Origin: Theristus sp. LFF4_11
Lineage: Eukaryota > Nematoda > Chromadorea > Monhysterida > Xyalidae
Assembly (NCBI GenBank): GCA_030248135.1
Contig: JASANC010002766.1
Location: forward strand, 1 to 64,000
DNA length: 64,000 nt
Reading direction: 5' to 3'
Part shown: positions 14,105 to 25,142 of the stretch, piece after piece
How the letters are laid out: each line of letters starts with the position of its first letter
How positions within the stretch are numbered: position 1 is the stretch's first letter
Notes under the pieces: generated by a model
What the model saw: only the letters and a program-made list of their open reading frames with translations
Told to the model about the DNA's origin: nothing
Database searches by the model: none
Made by a program: the position numbers and the translations under genes

Positions 14105-14565
14105 CCGTATTACTCCCATTAAACCCCCCCCCCCACCATTAATCCCCTCCACCAATAAACCCCCACCCCCACGACAAGTTTCCGAATAATCCCCCCCCCC
14201 CCACAAATAATCCCCCATGGGGATTAATTGGAAACCTGTTTGAAACACATACCCAGCGAATTCAGTGGATGAATGCAGTGACATTGGTGAAATTGTGCTA
14301 CCAAAGGCCCCAAAGGGATGAGTTAATGGTAATTTCATTACAAAAGGCTGTTACAAAAGGAAATCTCTGTGTAGAGTAGAAGTTTCTGCGACTTTCTTGC
14401 CTGCCATGCAAGGTATTTTTGCCATTTTTCAACAAACCCCCACCCCTAGGATTTGTTTGTAAATAAACCCCCCCCCACCAATAATCCCCCCCCACCAATA
14501 AGCCCCCACCCCTAAAAGTCGCTGACGTATTAATCCCCCATGGGGGTTTATTGGAGGTAATACGG
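14105..14565. mobile_element. C-rich inverted-repeat element
   Basis: Ends are CCGTATTACTCCCATTAAAC and, inverted, GTTTATTGGAGGTAATACGG. The interior has repeated units of the type CCCCACCAATAAACCCCC and two CCCCATGGGG palindromes. It has no coding capacity. It looks like a small non-autonomous DNA element, but I see no clean target duplication. Confidence 0.5.
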
Positions 14566-15785
14566 TCTTTTAGAAAAGCTCTTGTCTAATTGACTTGCTT
14601 CAAAAACAATTCAGAAACTTCTTGGCTGCATGTTTGTTTATCAGTTGCGATGAAAATAACTTTTAAGTCAAAACATGTTTATGCATGGACTATTGCGGAT
14701 TACTGACTGCTGCAGATTAGACAAAAAGAAACTGTTTTTTGACAGAACGTCACAAATTGCGCGGCAACTTTTAAAAGTTTCAATGCCAGGGATGGTGACC
14801 TACAAACAGCAGTAATTTTAAAAACGTTGCGATGGACAGTTTATTATTTTAAACAAAAAATCTTCCTCTCTGAAGATACCTAATAATGAACAGCGCCGTG
14901 CCGTATACAACTCAATCGCTCATATTTTCCAGCGCAACAACTTTTTAATGAGTTTTCTTTAATAACACAGTTCGGTCGAAAAAACCGCAACTGAGAAATT
15001 TCACTTTGAAACGGAAGCTGATCCGTGTATTGTGTTTGAAAAAAGTTTGCGCACCAAAATGAATTAACGCGGATGTCTCGTCCCGCGCAGCAAAGCAAAC
15101 TATGAAGCGCTGGAAGTCATAAGTTGTCTCGGCAGTTTATCATAAAACTGAGTTGCTTATTTTGCGTTTTTGTATTCGGAAAGCTTCTCAAAACATATTT
15201 CGCTCTCATAAAAACACAGCGAAAAATGGTCGATAATAAAAAAGCGAACTTTCTGACAGCTGAAAAACAAAACAGCGAAGTTGGTTTGACTGCAAAGAAA
15301 TGGGCAGTAAGTTTTTTTGAGACACCAGGCAGCGTAAAGTGTTTCTTCGGCCGCGGAAATTGAAAAGAAACCTGTGTGAAAAGAAATTTCTCTTTGAATG
15401 TCAAGTCATCGCAAAATGATAAAGTTGCTGAAAACATCTGTGAAGTTAGCGCGCGATTTGTTACAATAAAGGGTTCTGTGATGTGGTGGCTGAGTAGAAT
15501 GTCAAAACTACACCACCGTATTTGGTCTCGACTCGACACGAGTTTTAATTGCAGCACTGTTCTTAATAATTAAAGAATGATGCAGATTGGACAGAAAAGT
15601 CCGTTGTTGTGTTCGTTCTGACATGTTTCTTCAGCCGCATTTCCTGACAATTACGAAGAAACGAAGAACGAAGATATCATTTCAGAAACGAATAACGATT
15701 GAAATCGCAGTGGTCTGGTATGTGACGTTTTGACAGCGAACTGCGAATGTACATGAGACAAGAAATGCCTTACAGGTTATATGTA

Positions 15786-16149
15786 CAGGGTGTTTCATAA
15801 AAATGGAGAATGAAACGGCTCGCTCTTATAAATTTGGTTCAATTGTTAGATACGCGTGTTTTTGGGTACCCTAAAAAGCCAACGAACATTCCAAGGAACA
15901 CTCTAAATCCAAAGCGCTAAAGTTCATACTATGCCAAAATTTGCATCAAAATGCATGCCATGCCAAGACGTAGCCAAAATTTTAAAAAATGGTTAAAAAG
16001 CCAAGCCAAGCCAATGGTAGAAATTATCTGCCAGTGCCAGAGCAACCGCGGTTTGCCTCAGTTAGCTGTCATTTTCTTGGTTTGCGCTTCAGTTAGCGCT
16101 CTGAGAGTGATCAGTTTTATTGCCTATTACCGTTTTTTGAAACACCCTG
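15786..16149. mobile_element. MITE with CAGGGTGTTTCA termini, TA target site
   Basis: Left end TACAGGGTGTTTCATAAAAA and right end TTTTTTGAAACACCCTGTA form terminal inverted repeats flanked by TA. This suits the Tc1/mariner superfamily. The element is 364 bp and non-coding. Confidence 0.7.
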
Positions 16150-17130
16150 TAGTCTCTTACTTCTAAGCCCATGTTCCATTGTGGTGTGCAAGTCACATAA
16201 AAGATTTATCACTGAAAATCTGCTGGGCTTGAATAAATAGACAAGTTTCTTTTCAGCTGCACGCTCACATGGCAACCTATACTGTCGCACAACACAACAG
16301 CGTGCGGTGCGTTTCATGATATTTTAATGATCTAAGCCTTCACTAAAACACATTACATGCGCAGCTATGAAAATTTTATATGTGCCCTAGCCCTACTAAC
16401 TATACACACACGCGCATGAATGAAACGTGGAAAATGAAAAGTTGGCTCGCTTATTGCATGCACTTCTTTAAAAATCACACCGCAAAAACCAAAGACAACT
16501 GTTTTGAAAATTACTTAGGCTGAGCTGCATGTACCGACTGGGGATGAGCGCGGAACAGGTTCTTCTTCGGCTTTGGAATCTTTGACTGCGCCGCACAGTC
16601 AAAAAAAATTCGGGACTGTACAGTGCGGGACAAGGAGTCTGCAGGACGACGCGATACGGGATAGTCCTGTCCCGCAATCTCCCGCACTATGTGAGCCAGG
16701 CTGCGCTGCTCCGCTCCGCGCCCATAATGACTTACCCTTCTTGCCTGAGTGTCGGGGCGGGGTTGTTTTCAAAAAATGCAATCAATGAAACTGATTGATT
16801 GGCTTGACTGATCGAATGCATTTGAACGCGAAGAGCTAATTGGTAGCAAACATTGGTAACTAGCAAATCAGCGTGTGTGCTTTGGGATATACAGTGGAGG
16901 CCAAAAGTTTGGAAGCCCCTGCGTGCAGCCAGACTGAGGCAAAAAAACATCAACACTGAAAACCACCGATTTCGGAAAAAATCTTGGACACAGTGGAAAT
17001 GAATCTGCCTGCACCAATTTTTTTGCAAGGCTTCTCAATTTTGTCGCCGCGTGATAAATTTCTTTTTGCATGGTCCATCTACTTTTGTCTGTAGCTAGCG
17101 CGCAAGCAGAAAAACTCAATTGCAGCGCAT

Positions 17131-17170
17131 AAAAATTGGTTTTTTGCCTAAAAAATTGGTTTTTTGCCTA
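17131..17170. repeat. 20 bp unit repeated twice in tandem
   Basis: The unit AAAAATTGGTTTTTTGCCTA occurs twice in direct succession. Confidence 0.7.
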
Positions 17171-18176
17171 AATGAAACCTTCATGATGTTCAATGCGTCT
17201 GCAGCCGTGGTATGAAAATGCTTGATGTGGTAATTCAAAATAGCCTGGAGTCACCCATAGACCGTCGGGGTCACTTCAGCAATTTTGACTTGCCGCGTCA
17301 ACCTAAAACCGATGTAAAACGAGCGAGCGCATTGAGTCGCAGAACTAGAAAAAATATAATTGCCTGAGTACGTACACATACATGCAGTTCAAAATGTATC
17401 TCGGCCAATAGTTTTTTACCAAAAACACGAAACAAAATGAAATATCATCATTGAAGACTTTGAAGACTATTCCCTTGATGTTGCAAAAAACAAGATCGTG
17501 TCGAGACCCAATGAGCCAGAATAAACGAAACTTCCTGCATTAGCCTGAAGTTTTGACAATCGATGTGCACTCTCTAGTGCGCAATGCCACTCAGCTAAGC
17601 AAGCCAATTCAATTTTGTTTCGTGCTTTTTTTCACGTTGTTTTCCGCACGAATGCAACTGAATATCTACACTTCTCTCACCACACGAAGAAAACAACGGA
17701 AAACTTTACGGTATATTTTATGCGGAAGCATTTCACTGAACATTTCGCAATTCTGTATCTGATCGGCTCTGTGCAAACTGCACAAACACGCTGTTTGTCA
17801 GCTTCTGATGCTTATTTGTCCACTATTAAAACAGCGGAAGATTGTAAAAAACGACAAATTCAGCTTTGAAATTTATTTTTAAACCACGAAAAAATCCGTT
17901 TTTATGCCTATTTTGGTGTGCCTTCTTGGCGACTTTCTTGTTGGTGTCGTTCTCAAACAGTGAAATATTCACTGAGCGATGTTTTGCGCACACGGACACT
18001 GTAACTGCGGAGGCATTTACGGCTAATCGCCATCAGTTGCCTCGGCCTTGGCCCGGTCCACGCAACGAGGCGAAAGCTAAACTATTCCTGAGCTATTTCC
18101 AAGCTGTTTTACGATTTTGCACGGCAGTACATTCAAACATTAAAAAACAATTCGGCACGCTGCGCACAATTAAAGT

Positions 18177-18260
18177 GGCATTCATGAAGACATATTTAGT
18201 GACCGCACAGCTATGTTTGAACACAGCTTCGCGTCACTAAATGCTGCTTCATGAATGCCG
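18177..18260. repeat. palindromic hairpin element
   Basis: Imperfect arms GGCATTCATGAAG...TTTAGTGAC and GTCACTAAAT...CTTCATGAATGCC enclose a short loop. A related half-copy occurs near 11185-11235 (GCATTCATGCAGCAGTATCA and following bases), so this is a dispersed foldback family. Confidence 0.5.
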
Positions 18261-19579
18261 CTTATCTGAGCAGCGCATCAATCAGCTGCAGCAGGTGAAT
18301 TCGAGCTGTCAAATTGGATGCCGACCATTGAAAACAATTGGATGCCACCAACTATTGCTGTTTTTACAACAAAAACAATAAAAGCTCAAAACATGCACTT
18401 AAAAAATTCTATTGTGCAGTAATTTCAGGATGATAGAGTTGAAAATGAAGCGGGTATTTTTATGAGCACCGCGAACAAAAGTGCATTTCCGCAAACCACG
18501 GAACAAACACAACGTCGAAATTATTGGTTTCTGCGATGGCAATGTCGAATACATGTATATGACCTTTAAAATGTATGAAATGGCAATAATCATTGGATTG
18601 TTGATTGCACCAAAGCTTCCCGAAATCAACCGAAACTCGTGAAGAATGCTTTTAATGAGAGCAAGCAGTTGAGTTTGAAAAACTTGTAATTATGAAACAA
18701 CCCTTCCTGAAATCAAAGGTTCAAAAGCTCGCTGTTCTGACGCAAAATGTTTCGTGTTTAGTTCCGTGTTGAGGTTTTCCGTCCTAATAGCCGTTATGGG
18801 GCACCGCGCCGGACTGGACTCGGCGCGGACACGGATACGGACACGCAACGGGACATTTATTTTTGGCTAATTGTGGCATTTACATATCTGTTGATAGCAG
18901 TTATAATTTTTTACACATCTTACGATTTTCGTATAATACAATGTAGATAGATAGACTGAGTCGACTTAGTATAACCTATTTTTTTAAACGTGTCCCACTG
19001 AAATGACGTCATGTGCGGCCAAACATGCGCTTGCCGTTGACAGCAAACCAGATTTACCGTTTAGCCGATTTCTTTCCGTAAGCAAATGGTGAATTTCGAA
19101 TCAGTCACACCAAACTGACATTTTAGTGCCTGTACTTTGAAAAACGGGCCTTTTTAAAGCAAATGACATCATTTTAGTCCGGACACGTTTGAATAAATCC
19201 ACAATAGTAAATAGTAGCAAGCAGTTTCAGTGACTCCCGGCGGTAGCTCAACAAATTCTTAAGCACGTAAGGGAATGGATAACTGAACTGAATCAGGGTG
19301 AATAATAAACCCTATGAAAAAAGTCGGAATGAAGAAAAGCTCAAAAGCTGTTTATGCATCGGCAACACCATGCAAGCAACTATGCAGGTCGCAGGCGATT
19401 ATAAAAACCCGTGGTCACAAGAAGATAGCGCAGGCTATTTCTCTTGCGAAATTTCCTGTCATTTTGCTGCGAAAAGTTTCTGGTTATTATTCAATTTTCC
19501 AGCACACTGAAGAAACGTGTGAGAAAAGAGCGGGAAAACTAAGCTTCCTATCTGTTTTTTTTGTTGTTTTATCTCATTC

Positions 19580-19720
19580 GGTGAAGTGTTTTGTTTGTGG
19601 TGCACGTGCCGTCAGGCATTTATGGCGTCGCCGCCTCCGATTATCTTGTTTTCCAATGCGTTATTTCCAGCCGTTTGATTGATCGGCGACAATGCAGCGC
19701 GTTTGTCTCCATCTGTCCGT
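19580..19720 (+). pseudogene. possible decayed nuclear-receptor DNA-binding exon
   Basis: One frame reads CFVCGARA and the next frame, after an apparent one-base shift, reads SGIYGVAASDYLVF. Together they recall the first zinc finger of a nuclear receptor (CxVCGxxASGxHYGV). The third and fourth zinc-binding cysteines and the P-box are gone, and no second finger follows. It may be a relic or a coincidence. Confidence 0.2.
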
Positions 19721-20287
19721 TTTTATTTGTAACGGGCACAAAAAACAAAAAACTGCGTGTTGTGCTCTTTTTTGACTAACATAATGGAATGGCTACTGAA
19801 CATTTACTTGAAATTGGTTCCACGTTTCACCGTGAAGTAAAACAAATGTTGTTTCACTTGTTGGGTGTGGTCTTGCCACTTATCGTTCGGGTGTCACCAT
19901 TTCCACCATGAGCGCACGGATCACGTTTGGGGACTGTGCGGTCTGGCGACCCCAACTCACTGCAGTCTTCGCTTACCGGTTAGCGGCTGTAAGCTTTGCG
20001 AAGCCATGAAAAAAACAGGCATTATTTTAGTCAAGCAAACAACGAAGTTTTGCGGCTTGCAGATTTGGGTCGTAAACAATTACACGTCCGCCGGTATTGT
20101 TTGGCTTGGTTTTCAGGCCAGGGATTAGGGACTAATCAAGCTGGCATCTAAAATTTTATGCATCCACATCCACATGCAATTGTTTTTTGAATCACAAAAA
20201 AAATACGAACTGAGTGTCGAGTCGAACAGTAAAACCAATGGTTTGGCTCAAATCAGTGTTCACTGTTCCGGGGGCACTGCAAATTGT

Positions 20288-21289
20288 TCACGTTTGCATT
20301 CCAGTCGCTGTCGTCCCGTTGGAATACCAGAACGACGAGTGCGTGGCCCGGTTAAGTGCCCGATGTTCTTGGGTCGATCGTTCCGCCGTCCGGCAGTTGC
20401 GCCATTTCATTCGGCGATTTTGGAACCAGATTTTTACCTGAACAGAACGGCGAAAATGTAATGGAATTGTTGAATGTGAATATCGGATTGGAACTCTATG
20501 GAGTACGAGCACACCTTGCATTGAGCACTTGACGGGGGATAGCAGGCTGTAGCGGGAAAAGGGTAAGGAACAACTTGGTTTGAACCCGAACGGGTACAAC
20601 GTTGTCTTTCTCGCAGACAGCAGTATACTGAACAGTGTATGTGCATGACCGTGCCAAAACCGCAGAAAGACCATGGGGGAAACTCACAGCAAAAAGGGTA
20701 AATGGCAAATGCAGCAGCTACAGTCCATTCTGTGAGTGTTTGTGCCAGTTTAGTTTCTTCTCTCAGAGTTCTTGTGTTGCCCATGTTTCCAGTTTTCACC
20801 GTCCAATCATCATGTGGCATCACGCAGCGCCCTTTTTGGTGGCACTAGTCATGGCGTTGCTGGCCGCGGTGTCAATGGAGCATCGCAAGGTTTAGATTTC
20901 CATTGTCGCAAACTTGTTTGACTGTGCAAAAGAGCGCATGGGTATTCATTCAAGAGAAAACTGCATGGGATTTTGTCGGAGCAGCATAGTTGACGTGCAC
21001 AACGAGTTGATTGGTTGCCTGGTTGCGCGAACAAAATTTTGCAAGAAATTTGAAATTGATAACGATGCCGCATTCGATCGAAAAACTTTACTCTTTTTGG
21101 AGTGCTGGTTTGCTTTGGAGCGTTTATATCTATAATAAAAAGAGGGATCGAGAATTTTATTCAGCACGACCAGCCACGAGCAGCTGCTGCGGATGAGTTT
21201 CGAGGCTGCAGTGTTTCGTTCCTGGGTGATCTGACGCGATGGTGTACTGATCAGCACGGCTACTCCTGTTTCCTGTTTGTCGCTCAATA

Positions 21290-21340
<51 letters not shown>

Positions 21341-21559
21341 TAATCTGTCAATCAATCAAACCATCCATCAATTCATGCATGTCTCCAACCAACTAACCAT
21401 GAATTAACCAGGCAATCAATCTATCAATCAACCAATCAATCAATCTGTCAATCAATCAATCAATCAATCTGTCAATCAATCAAACCATCCATCAATTTAT
21501 TCATGTCTCCAACCAACTAACCATCAATTGGTAATCAGGCAATCAATCAATCACTCAGG

Positions 21560-21590
<31 letters not shown>

Positions 21591-24500
21591 CGTACGAACG
21601 GTGATTTTCGGCGATGGTTTTAGCCAGGTTAACAACAAACAACGAGTCTACCGCCCAGTAAGTCGGTGTTTCTTTGTTTTGCAGCGATTATCGACCGCCT
21701 CAGAGTCTTGCTGACGCATGCTGCCACGAGAATGATGTCACATCGAAAAGCTGCACGAAAGAGCATGCACAGCAATTCTGTTGTACGCCGGCAGAAGTCA
21801 ACGAAAAGTATGGAAAAAAGCTGTCACTGCCTGAAAAATGCTGACACAACAACTCTGTGACGAAGTTGGAAGTTTACAGATTCAAGAGTACAGTCTTACT
21901 GTCACCGATGAAACGTGTTGATCTTTTACTCCACAAAACTTTTGTAGTTTTATTTGGGTACCATTGTGATTTATTTATAAGAATGGGACAAAAAGTTTTA
22001 ACACGGAATATGATGCTGTGTGTGATGGTGAATGAAGTCTTTCTTTGTCTGGTTATGTCGGAAACTTAGCCTAAATTTTCAAACAAAAGCGTCCTGAACC
22101 TACATTTTGGAAGGAACCGAAAGCGAAGAACCTCAGAACCTGAGTTGAAGACAATCACAAACAAACAACATGAAAATCACAGTTTGTTCTTTCAGCATAA
22201 GGCTAAACAAAAATCTTTTTAAGCCTGGGTCTAATCACAAGGGTAGCTTGAACTTAGTACAAGTACGTACAAAGGTTCACAAGTTTGCAGTTTGCACAAT
22301 GATGTATGATGATGTAAGTCCCAGATGTATGACGGTAATGAGTGAGGGATATCATTCTCGAATAATTGCACTTGAAAAAAACTGGTTAGGCAAAAAAGAA
22401 GGAAAGAACAGCCAGTTCTCTGTACTTAAGAAACGACGATCGTTTCGCATGGCCTTCTTTTTTGTATTTTTCACAAGAAACTCATTGATTTGTCATTCCC
22501 CTTTTCGCCATCACCAACTACATCATGTTCCTGCTGGTTGCATCATTGCTGTTACCCCTCTGTGTCACACTTTTTGTCACCGTTGTTAGCGGTTGCTGTT
22601 TCAAACTAAGTACGTTTCGTTTAAAAAAGTTTTTTTTTGTTTCTGCACAATCACGAATGCTTTGATGGCGTCCTTCTTGTTTTTCAGTTAAGTCGAAAAA
22701 GACTAGACAATCCGAATCGCCGGAATCAGGTTTGTGATATGCGGCTTTCCACTCCGGATTCCATCTTTTTTTACTGTTATGCATGGTTTGAAAAACTTGT
22801 ATTAATATAAAAATTTAATTAAATTTAAATTAAACACTCAGAATCATTGGCGGAAAACATGGCGCAGAATAGACAAATGGCAGGACAGAAAGCAGGAGGT
22901 ATGCATTGGTTTTGTTGGACGAAAATATGCAAGGGCACCGCGTCAGCGTTGATTCTTGCAACGAGCAGGGCTACTCGCACCACACGAACAGTGACAGAGT
23001 TACAAGATTGCAGTCAGAAAGTAGCGTGAATCAGTGCAGGAATCGCCGCGTGTTGTTTTTCTGGCTGTGGCACAGAATGGGGCAAAAATGTAGCCCTGTC
23101 ATAGGGACTAGCCCTTCATCATTTTTGAATTTTGGCCTGGATCGCCCCATGGCCCATTCTGCATAAGTAATGAGCAGCCCTGCCCCCCCCTACAAAAAAC
23201 AAAAAAAGCCTGGCTCGCCCCACAGGCTCGACCCGCAGGATAAAAATTGGGCCGCCCCGCAAATTTTGCGAGTCGGCCTGCAAACAGCCCAAGCTCGGAC
23301 CCCCGGGCCAGAGCCACATAGAAAAATAGACCAGCCCCACCCCGCGGACCTGACCCACAATAAAAACCGGCCCGATCCGCAGCCCCCCCCCGCAAAGCCC
23401 ACAAAACCGACCCGCGAGCGAAAGTCTTAGCTCTTAACATGCCCAGTTGCATTGACGGACACACACACACACACACACACACAGGTGAGCAGCGGATGCC
23501 GACGGCGCGTCTAGGAGCGGCCTGCATGCTGCCGCCGTCGAGCATTATTCAACTGGGAGTCGGCCCACTCGGCTACAATGGCATGATCGAAAAAAGGACG
23601 GAAAGCCTGCTAGCGGCGCCGACGCCTCGTCGGCCGACCGATAGAACGCAGGCGGACGAAAGCGACCGGACGCAGTCGGACGAGGCGGAACGCTCCGCAC
23701 GCACCGCCAGAGACAAACGCCACGACAACGCAGCCACGACAAAGGACACTAAAACACGGCACACGACGGAAGTGCAACAACGGATTCAGGTGCACACGGG
23801 CATGAACCCAGGGAGTGACGATTTGCATACAGTATTGGAGTTAGAAACACGGTGCCATGTGGTGTAACGCGGGCAAGACACGCCCACACACAGTTCAGGG
23901 TGACCGCAATCGGCAGAACTTTGTTGTATGAACTCAATGCTCACTGCTTATTTGTTGCACCAAAAATATACACATACTGGCAGCAGATTTCTATTCCCGA
24001 ATGAGAAATTTATCAGAAAAACAGAAAATGTGTATCAGTGTAGATTAGCGGCAGGCAGCAGCACCGCAGTCGCACGACTTATTTTATGCAGTGAAATCGT
24101 GTTGAGACAAAAACTATAATATATGGCATGTGAACGCTCACAAAAATCCCTAAAAAACTGCACACAATGCCAAATCATAACACAGGTAGCAGAAAATACT
24201 TTTCCGACGGTGACGGTGGAGATGAGTGATGAGAGTGCAAGTGCCAATCCAGTCCAGAAACAACCGAAGATCAGGAGATATGCTACTTGAGCACACAATG
24301 ACAATTATGACCGCAGCATGAACGACAAACATGCATACCACAAATCCTACTAACACCTTTTTCTCGCTTTCAACTGATCATTATATCCATCATGCGGTAC
24401 AAATTCTTGACGAATAAATCATTACAAACAACGTTGTTTTTTTGCTGGGATTTATTCAGTCACAAATTTGGTGTTTGATTTTAACCAAAACCGAAACCGG

Positions 24501-25142
24501 ATACATTCGTTTTTTTCGTTGTAATTCAAAGTTTCGCTTGCTCTGTATTCAGGGGAGAAAGTGAGGTTTAACAAACCAAACATATTGCATGCAGACCTGT
24601 GAGTCCTTCAGTGCCAGTCGATCTGCGAGCTTCTTGCGGTCCGGTTTGCCGATGTATTTCTGGATTCGAAATCGCTCCTCGAGGGCGTGCCGCTGCGCGT
24701 CCGTGAACACCGCGCGTCTCAACGTTGATTTTCGAATTTTCGCGCCAAAATTTGTCTTTTTCGCATGATGATGATGATGATGATGATGACCAGTCGGCAT
24801 CGCAACCGGTCGATGATTCGGCATTGGCGCGTACAAGGCGGGAAAATTCAAATGTTCGCTTCGGGAATACACTCGCCAATCGAACATGGTCGAATTAAAG
24901 TTGGATGACGCTGTGGTGAATGGGATTGATGTGGGGTGACGTTGTGGACCGAACAGGTTGTCAAACTGAAAGTATGTGCTGATTGGCTCGTTCGCAATTG
25001 GTGCTCCCGTACTGGTGCTAGTTGGAATGTCAGTGGACACCAGCTGAATGGCTGCTGCTGACGTTTGATTTGATGTATTGTTCAGGCCAAGCAATGACTC
25101 GATGCTGAAACTGCTCACTAATCGACCGCTTTTGCCGCTCAT
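20288..25142 (-). CDS. dbx: Dbx-type homeobox transcription factor
   Basis: Two exons, 24597-25142 and 20288-20437, give about 231 residues. Dbx proteins pattern interneuron progenitors in other animals; here a nuclear repressor role is inferred from family. The N terminus carries an eh1-like FSIESLLG motif. A run of eight His precedes the homeodomain, which reads LRRAVFTDAQRHALEERF, then KPDRKKLADRLALKDSQ and, in exon 2, VKIWFQNRRMKWRN. KPDRKKL and WRN are Dbx hallmarks. The intron lies between residues 44 and 45, with donor GTCTGC and acceptor TGTTCAG. The tail after the homeodomain is short (about 33 residues). A clean acceptor (ATTTTCAG at 25147-25149) sits only four bases before the ATG, as expected for a 5' UTR intron or trans-splicing. 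The 4.16 kb intron holds a repeat array and a candidate nested gene. Confidence 0.9.
21287..21595. repeat. (ATCA)n tetranucleotide array
   Basis: About 300 bp of ATCA/CAAT repeats in several blocks. They are interrupted by two copies of a unit containing AACCATCCATCAATT and CATGTCTCCAACCAACTAAC. It lies in the Dbx intron. Confidence 0.9.
22525..23867 (+). CDS. candidate small single-pass membrane protein, nested in the Dbx intron
   Basis: Four exons are proposed: 22525-22609, 22688-22729, 22842-22898, 23485-23867; about 188 residues. All introns are phase 1 and bounded by reasonable sites (donors GTACGT, GTTTGT, GTATGC; acceptors TTTTCAG and ACTCAG, the last one the end of an (AC)n run). The protein would start with a signal anchor (MFLLVASLLLPLCVTLFVTV), followed by a short cytosolic or luminal stalk rich in Ser, Glu and Lys. 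A GC-rich final exon encodes MLPPSSIIQLGVGPLGYNG and a charged Arg/Asp/Thr tail. I do not recognise the family. An extra exon around 22933-23020 (HRVSVDSCNEQGY) is possible but would need an improbably short intron. Orientation is opposite to Dbx. Confidence 0.4.
23461..23484 (+). repeat. (AC)n dinucleotide run
   Basis: Twelve AC units end in ACAG, directly at the proposed acceptor of the last exon of the nested gene. Confidence 0.9.

Larger units (their letters stand above)
10114..20287. other. 10 kb region without a recognised gene
   Basis: No exon chain could be built on either strand. Apart from the elements listed separately (14105-14565, 15786-16149, 17131-17170, 18177-18260, 19580-19720) it holds AT-rich sequence and scattered CCAATCAG octamers (10206, 10267, 10670, 10706). 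GC-rich patches with GGGACA or TGTCCC motifs occur near 13880-13930, 14030-14060, 16600-16690 and 18790-18860. Regulatory DNA for the GPCR is plausible but nothing specific is visible. Confidence 0.5.

Noticed and set aside
21287..21595. CRISPR-like array
   Set aside because: It is a simple ATCA tetranucleotide array in a eukaryotic intron without unique spacers.
24035..24356. Hydrophobic minus-strand frames as a membrane protein exon
   Set aside because: Two overlapping frames are both hydrophobic because of T-rich sequence. Neither joins a neighbouring exon in phase.
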